Positions 1 through 7,862 of a stretch of DNA of 47,840 nucleotides are shown piece after piece. The stretch is from UBA2266 sp964406945 (GTDB lineage Bacteria > Planctomycetota > Phycisphaerae > Sedimentisphaerales > Anaerobacaceae): contig CAYOTO010000023.1 of NCBI GenBank assembly GCA_964406945.1, positions 1 to 47,840 on the forward strand, given 5' to 3'. The notes beneath the pieces were generated by a model. That model was not told the DNA's origin, made no database searches, and saw only the letters and a program-made list of their open reading frames with translations. How positions within the stretch are numbered: the first letter of the stretch is position 1; every line of letters starts with the position of its first letter. A program made the translations under genes and the position numbers.

Positions 1-159
1 AGTTGGTTCAGGAAAACCAATAACCAAAAACTACTAACTGCAGTATATGAGGGAGATATATAAATAGAAGTTTGTGCGGATTTGCCTGTGCAGCCTGTGC
101 AGCCGGTCGCCGGTTATCGTTAGATTGTTGAGGAAATCGCCGGCCTCGATTGCGACCAC

Positions 160-490
160 GACGCCTCATGCGAGACCCGGATCCTTCACTCCGCGTCGCT
201 TCGTTCAGGATGACAGGCGGTGGCGAAGGAACGCTCGAATTGTCATCCTGAGCGCAGCGAAGGATCTGGGTTGCGAAGGGGAACGCGGCCTCGATTGCGA
301 CCACGACGTCTCATGCGAGGCCCGGATCCTTCACTCCGCTGCGCTCGTTCAGGATGACAGGGATATTGGCGCTTCGTTCAGGATGACAGGGATATTGGCG
401 CTTCGTTCAGGATGACAGGCGTATCGGCGCTGCGTTCGGGATCACAGGAGTTAGCTGCGGTTTGTTCAGGATGACAGGCGTTGCGGGGCT
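160..490. repeat. REP-like arms and 29-bp minisatellite
   Basis: Non-coding. A palindromic arm (about 241-268) and its inverted partner (about 323-360) flank a short spacer and could fold into a long stem-loop. From 353 the terminal part of the arm is repeated in tandem with a period of 29 bp (units beginning at 353, 382, 411 and 440, then a diverged one at 470). Positions 1-160 hold no gene that I can support. The small ORFs that run through the repeat are by-products of its sequence. Confidence 0.85.
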
Positions 491-549
491 GACCAGCGGC
501 GGGGGCGATACGTTCGGGATGAAGGTTGCTTGCGGAAGGGCAAAAAGCG

Positions 550-578
550 TTGATAAGGTGTGTTTTGGGGGCTATACT
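550..578 (+). promoter_or_regulatory. sigma-70-like promoter of the aldo/keto reductase gene
   Basis: TTGATA (550-555), a 17-bp spacer and TATACT (573-578). The predicted transcript starts near 585, about 45 nt before the start codon at 630. It lies just downstream of the repeat cluster. Confidence 0.6.
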
Positions 579-629
579 GGCCGTTCGACGTGCAAAAATC
601 GCGAATATACACGAAATATGGGGTGATTC

Positions 630-1598
630 ATGGAAAAACGCAGGCTTGGCAAGACGGATCTGGAACTGACAACGGTCGGACTGGGAACCTGGGCGATCGG
701 CGGGCCGTGGGAGTTCGGCTGGGGCCCGCAGGACGACGGCGAGGCGATAGCAGCGATTCTGCGGGCGGTCGAGCTGGGCGTGAACTGGATCGATACCGCC
801 CCTGCCTACGGATGCGGGCATTCCGAAGAACTCGTGGGTCGCGCGCTGGATCTGATAGACGCCAGGCCTATTATCGCCACCAAGTGCGGCCTGCTCTGGA
901 ACGAAAAACGCGAAAAACTCACCTGCCTGAAGCGCGACAGCATCCTCCGCGAGTGCGACGCCAGCCTTGAAAGGCTCGGCGTGGACGTGATCGACCTGTA
1001 CCAGATGCACTGGCCGAGCCCGGATGAGGATATGGAAGAGGCATGGAAGGCCATGATCGAATGCAAACAGCAGGGTAAGGTGCGTCATATCGGGGTCTCG
1101 AATTTCAATCTGGATCAGCTTAAGCGGGCCTCGGCGATTCACGAGATCGCATCTCTGCAGCCGCCGTACAGCATGCTGCATCGCGAGGCCGAGGACGAGC
1201 TGTTCGATTTCTGCCGCGAAAAGGGTCTCGGCGTGCTGGCTTACAGCCCCATGCAGCGCGGCCTGCTGACGGGCAAATTCAGCGAAGAACGACTGAAAAG
1301 CCTGCCCGACGACGACCACCGCAAACGCCATCCCGACTTCCAGGAGCCTGCCTTCTCAGCGACGCTGGAGCTGGTAGAGAATCTGCGCGGGATCGCCGAA
1401 CATCACGGTCGAATCCCGGCACAACTGGCTATCGCGTGGGTGTTGCGGGACGAGGTTGTTACCGCCGCTATCGCCGGCGCACGCAGGCCCGAACAGATCG
1501 CCGAAACCGCCGAGGCCTCGGGCTGGAAACTCGACGACGAAATTGTCGAACAAATCGAAAAACTGCTCGCCGAACGTAAGGCGAAATTGATTGTATAA
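630..1598 (+). CDS. aldo/keto reductase
   Basis: NAD(P)H-dependent oxidoreductase of the aldo/keto reductase superfamily, cytoplasmic, 322 aa, which is the usual length for a complete (alpha/beta)8 barrel. The catalytic tetrad is visible: Asp55 and Tyr60 in the IDTAPAYG segment, Lys85 in IIATKCG and His127 in LYQMHWPS. The C-terminal part carries the GVLAYSPMQRGLLTGK segment typical of the family. The start is supported by a GGGGTG ribosome-binding stretch about 6 nt upstream and a promoter at 550-578. It appears to be a single-gene unit flanked on both sides by repeats. The physiological substrate cannot be told from sequence. It resembles the general-stress or sugar-aldehyde reductase branch, but that is a guess. 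Confidence 0.93.
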   Translation: MEKRRLGKTDLELTTVGLGTWAIGGPWEFGWGPQDDGEAIAAILRAVELGVNWIDTAPAYGCGHSEELVGRALDLIDARPIIATKCGLLWNEKREKLTCLKRDSILRECDASLERLGVDVIDLYQMHWPSPDEDMEEAWKAMIECKQQGKVRHIGVSNFNLDQLKRASAIHEIASLQPPYSMLHREAEDELFDFCREKGLGVLAYSPMQRGLLTGKFSEERLKSLPDDDHRKRHPDFQEPAFSATLELVENLRGIAEHHGRIPAQLAIAWVLRDEVVTAAIAGARRPEQIAETAEASGWKLDDEIVEQIEKLLAERKAKLIV

Positions 1599-1628
1599 GA
1601 ATTGCTCAAAGGCAAAGACCGGACATTC

Positions 1629-2300
1629 TGACCGAAACGAAGGAAAGCTCGATTTGTCATGCTGAGCGCAGTGAAGCATCTGGGCAGTGAAGTAGACGTC
1701 GGCCTCGATTGCGAACATGACGTCTCATCCGAGGCCCGGATCCTTCACGGCGCTTCGCTTGTTCAGGATGACAGGCGTGACATGGCTTCGTTCAGGATGA
1801 CCGGCGGATGCGAAGGAACGCTCGATTTGTCATGCTGAGCGCAGTGAAGCATCTGGGCAGCGAAGTAGACGTCGGCCTCGATTGCGAACATGACGTCTTG
1901 TGCGAGGACCGGATCCCTTCGACAAGCTCAGGGCAGGCTCTTCACGGCGCTTCGCTTGTTCAGGATGACAGGAGTATTGGCGCTCTGTTCAGTATGACCG
2001 GCGGATGCGAAGGAACGCTCGATTTGTCATGCTGAGCGCAGCGAAGCATCTGGGTAGCGAAGTAGACGTCGGCCTCGATTGCGAACATGACGTCTTGTGC
2101 GAGGACCGGATCCCTTCGACAAGCTCAGGGCAGGCTCTTCACGGCGCTTCGCTTGTTCAGGATGACAGGAGTATTGGCGCTCTGTTCAGTATGACCGGCG
2201 GATGCGAAGGAACGCTCGATTTGTCATGCTGAGCGCAGCGAAGCATCTGGGTAGCGAAGTAGACGTCGGCCTCGATTGCGAACATGACGTCTTGTGCGAA
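1629..2300. repeat. 197-bp tandem repeat array
   Basis: Two full copies (1808-2004 and 2005-2201) are nearly identical. A third copy (from 2202) breaks off near 2300, and a diverged, shorter copy lies at about 1629-1807. Each unit contains a REP-like arm, an inverted partner arm and, in the full copies, an extra segment with the CTTCGACAAGCTCAGGGCAG motif. The array runs to within about 50 bp of the purB start codon. The 75-codon ORFs inside it repeat with the same period and show no sign of being genes. Confidence 0.9.
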
Positions 2301-2350
2301 CTGTGACAAATAAGAACGAAACGAATAACCCAAGTCAGCGAAGAACCAAT

Positions 2351-3784
2351 ATGGCAAAAGAAAGAAAACTCTACACGAGTCCCCTGGTCGAGCGAAATGC
2401 CTCGGTGCAGATGAGCGAGTTGTTCGGGGCGCAGAAGAAGTTCGGCACGTGGCGCAGGCTCTGGCTTGAGCTGGCCCGGGCCGAGAAGGCGCTGGGCCTG
2501 GACATAACCGACGCTCAGATCCGCCAGATGAGCGAGCACCTCGACGACATCGACTTCGAAAAAGCCGCCGGGTACGAAAAGAAGTTCCGCCACGACGTAA
2601 TGGCGCACGTCCACACCTTCGGCGAAGCGGCTCCGGATGCGGCCCCGATCATCCATCTTGGAGCAACGAGCTGCTTCGTGGGCGACAATACGGACCTGCT
2701 GCTGATGCGAGAAGCGCTGCAGATGACCGTGGGCAAGCTGGCCGGCGTAATTGATCTTCTCGGCAAGTTCGCCGAAAGACACCGGGCGTTGCCGACACTT
2801 GGATTCACGCACTATCAGCCGGCCCAGCTCACGACGGTCGGCAAGCGGGCGGCCCTGTGGTGCTATGAATTCGTCATGGACCTGCGCGAGGTCGAGCACA
2901 GGCTCCAAACGCTCGAATTTCGGGGCGTCAAGGGCACGACCGGCACGCAGGCGTCCTTTTTGGCGCTGTTCGGCGGCGATCACGACAAGGTCAAATCCCT
3001 CGACGCGATGGTCGCCGAGGCGTTCGGATTCGACAAGATTTCGCCCGTTACGGGTCAGACTTACCAGCGAAAAGTCGATACTCTCATCTTAAACGCTCTG
3101 GCCTCGGTCGCTCAATCGGCCCACAAGATGTGCAACGACGTTCGGCTGCTGGCGAATTTGAAGGAGATGGAAGAGCCCTTCGCCAAGACGCAGATCGGCT
3201 CCTCGGCCATGGCGTATAAACGCAATCCCATGCGGTGCGAACGCGTGACGGCCCTGAGCAGATTCGTGATGAGCCTGACGAGCAGTCCGCAGATGACCGC
3301 GGCCGAGCAGTGGTTCGAGCGAACTCTGGACGACTCGGCCAACAAACGCATCGTGATTCCCGAGGCGTTCCTGGCCGTCGACGGCATTCTCGAAATACTC
3401 ACGAACGTCCTCGACGGGCTTGTCATATACCCGAAAGTCATCGCGGCCCGTATCGCAAGCGAGCTTCCTTTCATGGCGACCGAGAACATACTCATGGCAG
3501 CGGTAAAGGCCGGCGGCGACCGCCAGCAGCTACACGAGAAAATCCGCGTGCACTCACACGAAGCTGCCGCACAGGTCAAACAGTACGGCAAACACAACGA
3601 CCTGATCGAGCGACTCAAGGGCGACGATGCCTTCGCCGCGGTCGATATCGACAAGGTCATGGATCCGAAAAACTTCATCGGCCGTGCGCCTGAGCAGGTC
3701 GAGGAATTCGTCAAGGCCGTCATAACGCCCGTCCGCAGCAAGTACCGCAACCAACTCAACCGAAAAGTTGAACTGAACGTTTAG
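2351..3784 (+). CDS. purB: adenylosuccinate lyase
   Basis: Cleaves SAICAR to AICAR in purine synthesis and adenylosuccinate to AMP, releasing fumarate each time. Cytoplasmic, homotetrameric in known members. The fumarase/aspartase signature SSAMAYKRNPMRCE lies near residue 282. The HLGATS segment that usually carries a catalytic histidine is near residue 100. With the ATG at 2351 the protein is 477 aa, close to the long, eukaryote-like ADSL form. An in-frame GTG at 2294 lies inside the end of the 197-bp repeat and is rejected as the start. The upstream ribosome-binding site is weak. pyrE follows after 14 bp, so the two are probably cotranscribed. Confidence 0.95.
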   Translation: MAKERKLYTSPLVERNASVQMSELFGAQKKFGTWRRLWLELARAEKALGLDITDAQIRQMSEHLDDIDFEKAAGYEKKFRHDVMAHVHTFGEAAPDAAPIIHLGATSCFVGDNTDLLLMREALQMTVGKLAGVIDLLGKFAERHRALPTLGFTHYQPAQLTTVGKRAALWCYEFVMDLREVEHRLQTLEFRGVKGTTGTQASFLALFGGDHDKVKSLDAMVAEAFGFDKISPVTGQTYQRKVDTLILNALASVAQSAHKMCNDVRLLANLKEMEEPFAKTQIGSSAMAYKRNPMRCERVTALSRFVMSLTSSPQMTAAEQWFERTLDDSANKRIVIPEAFLAVDGILEILTNVLDGLVIYPKVIAARIASELPFMATENILMAAVKAGGDRQQLHEKIRVHSHEAAAQVKQYGKHNDLIERLKGDDAFAAVDIDKVMDPKNFIGRAPEQVEEFVKAVITPVRSKYRNQLNRKVELNV

Positions 3785-3798
3785 AAGGAATCGATAAC

Positions 3799-4323
3799 GT
3801 GACTAGAGAAGAGCTTATCAAACGAATCAAGGAAACCGCGTATCTGGAGGGCGATTTTGTCCTTCGCAGCGGCAAGCGAAGCAAATACTACCTCGACAAA
3901 TATCTTTTCGAGACCTGCCCGGATATTCTCAAGGCGCTCGGGGGCGAGTTCGCAAAACACATGAGCGACGAAGTCACCCTGATTGCCGGAGCCGAACTTG
4001 GCGGAGTGGCGCTTGCGGCTTCGACGGCCATGGCAACCGGCAAGAACTGGGTCATTATCCGCAACAGCAAGAAAGGTTACGGCACGGGCAAAATGGTCGA
4101 GGGAGTCATATCCGAAGGCGACGTGGTGCTGCTGGTCGAGGATATCGCGACAACCGGCGGGCAGGTGCTCGAAGCAGCCGGGATCATCGACGAAGCCGGG
4201 GCAAAGGTCGACAAGATCGTATGCGTGATCGACCGCAGGCAGGGCGCCCAAGAGAACATAACCGGCGCCGGCTACGACTTCGAGAGCATCCTGACCAAAG
4301 ACGACCTGGGCATCACGGACTGA
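3799..4323 (+). CDS. pyrE: orotate phosphoribosyltransferase
   Basis: Transfers the phosphoribosyl group of PRPP to orotate, giving OMP, the fifth step of UMP synthesis. The PRPP-binding motif VLLVEDIATTGGQ is at about residues 110-122. The N-terminal FVLRSGKRSKYYLDKY segment is typical of PyrE. 174 aa is normal for the family. It uses a GTG start preceded by GAAGGA at 3784-3789. It sits 14 bp after purB, pairing a purine enzyme with a pyrimidine enzyme in one presumed transcript. Confidence 0.95.
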   Translation: MTREELIKRIKETAYLEGDFVLRSGKRSKYYLDKYLFETCPDILKALGGEFAKHMSDEVTLIAGAELGGVALAASTAMATGKNWVIIRNSKKGYGTGKMVEGVISEGDVVLLVEDIATTGGQVLEAAGIIDEAGAKVDKIVCVIDRRQGAQENITGAGYDFESILTKDDLGITD

Positions 4324-4419
4324 CGTGTCATTGTGAACTGCGACCACAAAAAACCCGACACATCTTTGCCGCTTATTGCGGACGTGACGTCTCAACCACG
4401 TCCCAGATCCCAACCCCGT

Positions 4420-4620
4420 TCTGTCATGCTGAGCGCAGCGAAGCATCTGGGCAGCGAAGGAGAAGTCAGTTGGATTGCGAACATGACCTCTCATGTGAAG
4501 ACCGGATCCTTCACTTCGCTTCGCTCCGTTCAGGATGACAAGAGTAGGAGCTTTCAGGATGACAGGAGGGTGAGCTTTCAGGATGAAGGGGAAAGGGTCG
4601 TTCGCAATGACAAGCGCGGC
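4420..4620. repeat. REP-like inverted repeat between pyrE and ald
   Basis: A palindromic arm at about 4422-4450 is followed by a spacer and the inverted partner arm at about 4500-4540. A few degenerate GTTCAGGATGACA-like units follow up to about 4600. It is the same family as the arrays at 160-490, 1629-2300 and 5940-6195. No gene is supported between 4324 and 4787. Confidence 0.85.
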
Positions 4621-4674
4621 GGGGCTTTGTTCGCAATGGCGAGGGCAGCGTTTGCCGATGGCCGCCCGAACTGT

Positions 4675-4704
4675 TTGAATACCGCCGGCTTCGGCTGACA
4701 TAGT
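4675..4704 (+). promoter_or_regulatory. possible promoter of ald
   Basis: TTGAAT (4675-4680), an 18-bp spacer and CATAGT (4699-4704). This is a moderate match only. It lies between the repeat and ald and would give a leader of about 75 nt. Confidence 0.35.
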
Positions 4705-4787
4705 CGGCGATTTGAGCGCGTGCGGATCGGCTGCTCAAGCGGACCCGCGAATCGAACGATAGATGCAGTAACACAGGCGGGGTAGAA

Positions 4788-5879
4788 ATGATAATAGGCG
4801 TTCCAAAAGAAATCAAACGCGACGAATACCGGGTGGCCCTTCTGCCGGTCGGGGCTCATCTGCTGGCCGAGGACGGGCACACTGTTTTAGTAGAGCATTC
4901 GGCCGGAACCGCGAGCGGCTTCGAGGATTCGGCGTACGAGGCTGCCGGGGCCGAGATCGTCAAATCCGCAGACGAAGTCTACGCAAAATCGGACATGGTG
5001 GTCAAAGTCAAAGAGCCGCAGCCGGAGGAAGTGAAACAGATGCAGGGCGGCCAGACCGTCTTCTGCTATTTCCATTTCGCCGCTTCGAAGGAACTGACAA
5101 AGGCCTGCCTGGAAGCCGGCATAACCGCCGTCGCTTACGAGACACTCACCGATGCCCGCGGCCGACTGCCGCTGCTGACCCCAATGAGCGAAATTGCCGG
5201 GCGGATGAGCATTCAGGAAGGAGCAAAATATCTCGAAAAGCCCATGATGGGACAGGGGATCCTGCTCGGCGGAGTCCCGGGCGTGCCGCCGGCGAACGTG
5301 CTGATACTCGGCGGCGGGGTGGTCGGCACCAACGCCGCACGCATGGCGGCCGGACTGGCGGCCAACGTAACCATAATGGACATCGATCTCGACCGGCTGC
5401 GTTACCTCGACGAGATCATGCCCGCCAACGTCACTACAATATACTGCGATCCGCATTCGGTTCAGGATTACGCCGCAAACGCCGACCTGGTCGTCGGAGC
5501 GGTGCTGATCCCGGGTGGGCTTGCCCCCAAGCTCATCAGCGAGTCGCTGGTCGCCAAAATGAAGAACGGCTCGGTGCTGGTCGACGTATGCATCGACCAG
5601 GGCGGCTGCGCCGATACATCCAGGCCGACAACGCACAGCGAACCGACGTACATTGTAGACGGCGTGGTGCATTACTGCGTCGCGAACATCCCAGGCGCCG
5701 TCAGCAGAACCAGCACCCACGCCCTGTGCAACGCAACCGGCCCCTACGTGCGGGAACTGGCGTCGCTTGGCGTAGATGCATTCGCGGCGGTCGATCAGGG
5801 TCGTGCCGCAGCCGTAAACGTCCGCGGAGGCCAGATCGTAAACGCCGCCGTAGCGAAGGCCTTTCCCGTTTTCGCTTGA
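4788..5879 (+). CDS. ald: alanine dehydrogenase
   Basis: NAD-dependent oxidative deamination of L-alanine to pyruvate and ammonia, or the reverse. Cytoplasmic, hexameric in known members. The N-terminal substrate domain starts with IGVPKEIKRDEYRVAL. The RLPLLTPMSEIAGRMS segment is characteristic of Ald. A Rossmann NAD-binding motif (ILGGGVVGTNAARMA) lies near residue 173. 363 aa is slightly short of the usual 370 or so but complete. The ribosome-binding site is a weak GGGG stretch. The gene stands alone between two repeat clusters. Confidence 0.94.
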   Translation: MIIGVPKEIKRDEYRVALLPVGAHLLAEDGHTVLVEHSAGTASGFEDSAYEAAGAEIVKSADEVYAKSDMVVKVKEPQPEEVKQMQGGQTVFCYFHFAASKELTKACLEAGITAVAYETLTDARGRLPLLTPMSEIAGRMSIQEGAKYLEKPMMGQGILLGGVPGVPPANVLILGGGVVGTNAARMAAGLAANVTIMDIDLDRLRYLDEIMPANVTTIYCDPHSVQDYAANADLVVGAVLIPGGLAPKLISESLVAKMKNGSVLVDVCIDQGGCADTSRPTTHSEPTYIVDGVVHYCVANIPGAVSRTSTHALCNATGPYVRELASLGVDAFAAVDQGRAAAVNVRGGQIVNAAVAKAFPVFA

Positions 5880-5939
5880 GAACGGACAACAAATAAGAAT
5901 GATTCGAGGAGCGTGCCGGGCATGACAATTCCAGGGGAA

Positions 5940-6195
5940 GACCACGTTACGCCTGTCATGCTGAACGAAGCGCAACCACTCCAGTCATCCTGAAGCAAAG
6001 CCCGACTACGCCTGTCATGCTGAACGAAGCGCAACCACTCCAGTCGTCCTGAAGCAAAGCCCGACTACGCCTGTCATGCTGAACGAAGCGCAGCGCAGTG
6101 AAGCATCTGGCCTTCGCACAAGACGTCATGTTCGCAACCGCAACCGACTTCTCCTTCTCTGTCCGGATGCTTCGCTGCGCTCAGCATGACACCTT
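5940..6195. repeat. 59-bp tandem repeat and REP-like inverted arms
   Basis: Two complete 59-bp units (5949-6007 and 6008-6066) and a third that changes at about 6092 into a REP-like arm. The inverted arm lies at 6164-6190. Each 59-bp unit is itself two related half-units of about 29-30 bp, which match the complement of the 29-bp minisatellite at 353-480. This is the last member of the family seen in the window. Confidence 0.88.
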
Positions 6196-6299
6196 GAAGA
6201 TGCCTTCGCTACCCAGACACAGGCTTGTAATACTTGCACTCAACCGATACCATTAGACTCAGACGCGAACGTTACAGGCACTTTTTGAAGGATAAGAAT

Positions 6300-7778
6300 A
6301 TGCATCTAAAGAAATCTCTTACGGTCCTTGCGACGATCTGTTTAGCCGGTTCGGCGACGTTTGCCGCCCGAATCGAGCCTCTGGTGCGGGTGATCGACCT
6401 GAACGTCGGCCAAACCCGCAGTGTAACCCTGCACGACGGCAACAAGGCAACAGTCAAATTGCTCGGGCTCGAAGAACATCGCGACTCCGTGCGCAACGCA
6501 GTCCGAAGGGCCGTGGTGAAAGTAGAAGTCAACGACCGGGTCGTAGAGCTTGTTTCTTCGACGTACAATCTCCCCGGGAGCATCGCGGGCGTCCAGATCG
6601 ACTGTCCCGTCACCAAAGGCTACATAGCCAATAGCAGCAAGGCTAACGCCTGGGGACTCGCCAAAGACGCCCGACTGCGTCTGTGGCCCGCCGATTCGCC
6701 CTGGATCCGGCCCGAAACATTTGTCTATCCGGTCAGGCAGAAGTGGTTCGCCAACGATACTCAGATGGGCAATGTCCCCTGCTATGTCAACGCATGCGAC
6801 AGTCCCGCCCAAAAGGGCATCTACTATCATTACGGGCTCGACTTCGGCGGGTCCGAGGAAATGGTCGATGTTGTGGCCGCGACGGACGGACTGGTTGTCT
6901 CAGTCGCGGGAAAGGTCCTCCCCGGGCACGAAGAAGATACTCCCATAGCCGAGCGATACGACGTGGTTTACCTGATGGACGACCGCGGCTGGTACTACCG
7001 GTACAGCCATCTAAGCGCCATTGCGACCCCCGTAATCCTGGGCAAGCGTGTCAAAATGGGCAGCAGGATCGGCCAGATAGGCAAGGAAGGCGGCAGCGGC
7101 GGCTGGTCGCATCTGCATTTCGATATCAAGTGCCGCCAGCCCTCGGGCATGTGGGGAACGCAGGACGCATACGCTTTCGCCTGGCAGGCGTATCAGCAGC
7201 AGTACCGGCCCGACATAATCGCCGTGGCTCGCCCGCATCACCTCGTATACACCGGCGAGAAAGTTCTGCTCGATGCGACCAAAAGCTGGACATCCGCCGA
7301 CCGGATCGAAGAATACGAATGGACCTTCTGCAACGGTTCCGAAGCACCCGGCCCCCAGATCGAACGCAGCTACGACCGTGCCGGCCAGTACAGCGAGATC
7401 GTTAGAGTTACGGATTCGGCAGGCAAAGCAGCGTACGACTTTGCGATCGTGTGCGTGATCGATAAAGAGCATCCCGACAGAGTGCCGCCGGCGATACACG
7501 CCAACTATTATCCGACGCGGGATATCAAGGCCGGCGACAAGGTCACCTTTAAGGTACGGTCTTTCGCTACGCAGCACGGCAGCGAGGTGTGGGATTTTGG
7601 AGACGACAGTGAGAAAGTCGAGGTCAAATCCGACGGCAACGCTTCGCAGCACAACCCCGACGGATATGCGGTTACCTCCCATCGCTACGAAAAGCCCGGC
7701 GATTATATAGTCACCGTGCGCCGCAGCAACGATCTCGGCTACGAGGCAATAGCCCATCTGCATGTGCGGGTAGAATGA
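6300..7778 (+). CDS. secreted M23 family metallopeptidase with PKD-like domains
   Basis: Predicted zinc endopeptidase of the LytM/lysostaphin type, acting outside the cytoplasmic membrane, perhaps on peptidoglycan. An N-terminal signal peptide is visible (KK followed by a hydrophobic stretch to about residue 22). The M23 metal site is intact: His177 and Asp181 in HYGLD, His237 in YSHL, and the HLH pair His271/His273. Two PKD-like beta domains follow (about 310-395 and 400-490), recognisable by DATKSW...EYEW and VWDFGDDS. GAAGGA sits 7 nt before the ATG at 6300. An in-frame ATG 66 bp further upstream would place charged residues before the signal peptide and is rejected. Length 492 aa. Confidence 0.87.
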   Translation: MHLKKSLTVLATICLAGSATFAARIEPLVRVIDLNVGQTRSVTLHDGNKATVKLLGLEEHRDSVRNAVRRAVVKVEVNDRVVELVSSTYNLPGSIAGVQIDCPVTKGYIANSSKANAWGLAKDARLRLWPADSPWIRPETFVYPVRQKWFANDTQMGNVPCYVNACDSPAQKGIYYHYGLDFGGSEEMVDVVAATDGLVVSVAGKVLPGHEEDTPIAERYDVVYLMDDRGWYYRYSHLSAIATPVILGKRVKMGSRIGQIGKEGGSGGWSHLHFDIKCRQPSGMWGTQDAYAFAWQAYQQQYRPDIIAVARPHHLVYTGEKVLLDATKSWTSADRIEEYEWTFCNGSEAPGPQIERSYDRAGQYSEIVRVTDSAGKAAYDFAIVCVIDKEHPDRVPPAIHANYYPTRDIKAGDKVTFKVRSFATQHGSEVWDFGDDSEKVEVKSDGNASQHNPDGYAVTSHRYEKPGDYIVTVRRSNDLGYEAIAHLHVRVE

Positions 7779-7862
7779 GAGTCTGCTTCAAAGCTGACCC
7801 GGCCTGAAGCGGCAAAAGTCCAGGAAAGCCGCTCGGAGAATCATTGAATTAGGAGATAGGCA

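Noticed and set aside
353..480. Possible short CRISPR array (regular 29-bp spacing)
   Set aside because: The period equals the whole repeat unit, spacers are not unique but near copies, and no cas genes are present. It is a minisatellite derived from the neighbouring arm.
1808..2232. Two near-identical 75-aa ORFs
   Set aside because: They are by-products of the 197-bp tandem repeat, have no ribosome-binding site, and their translation is simply the repeat read through.
2294..2350. N-terminal extension of purB from GTG 2294
   Set aside because: The GTG lies in the repeat copy and the added residues are unlike any adenylosuccinate lyase N-terminus.
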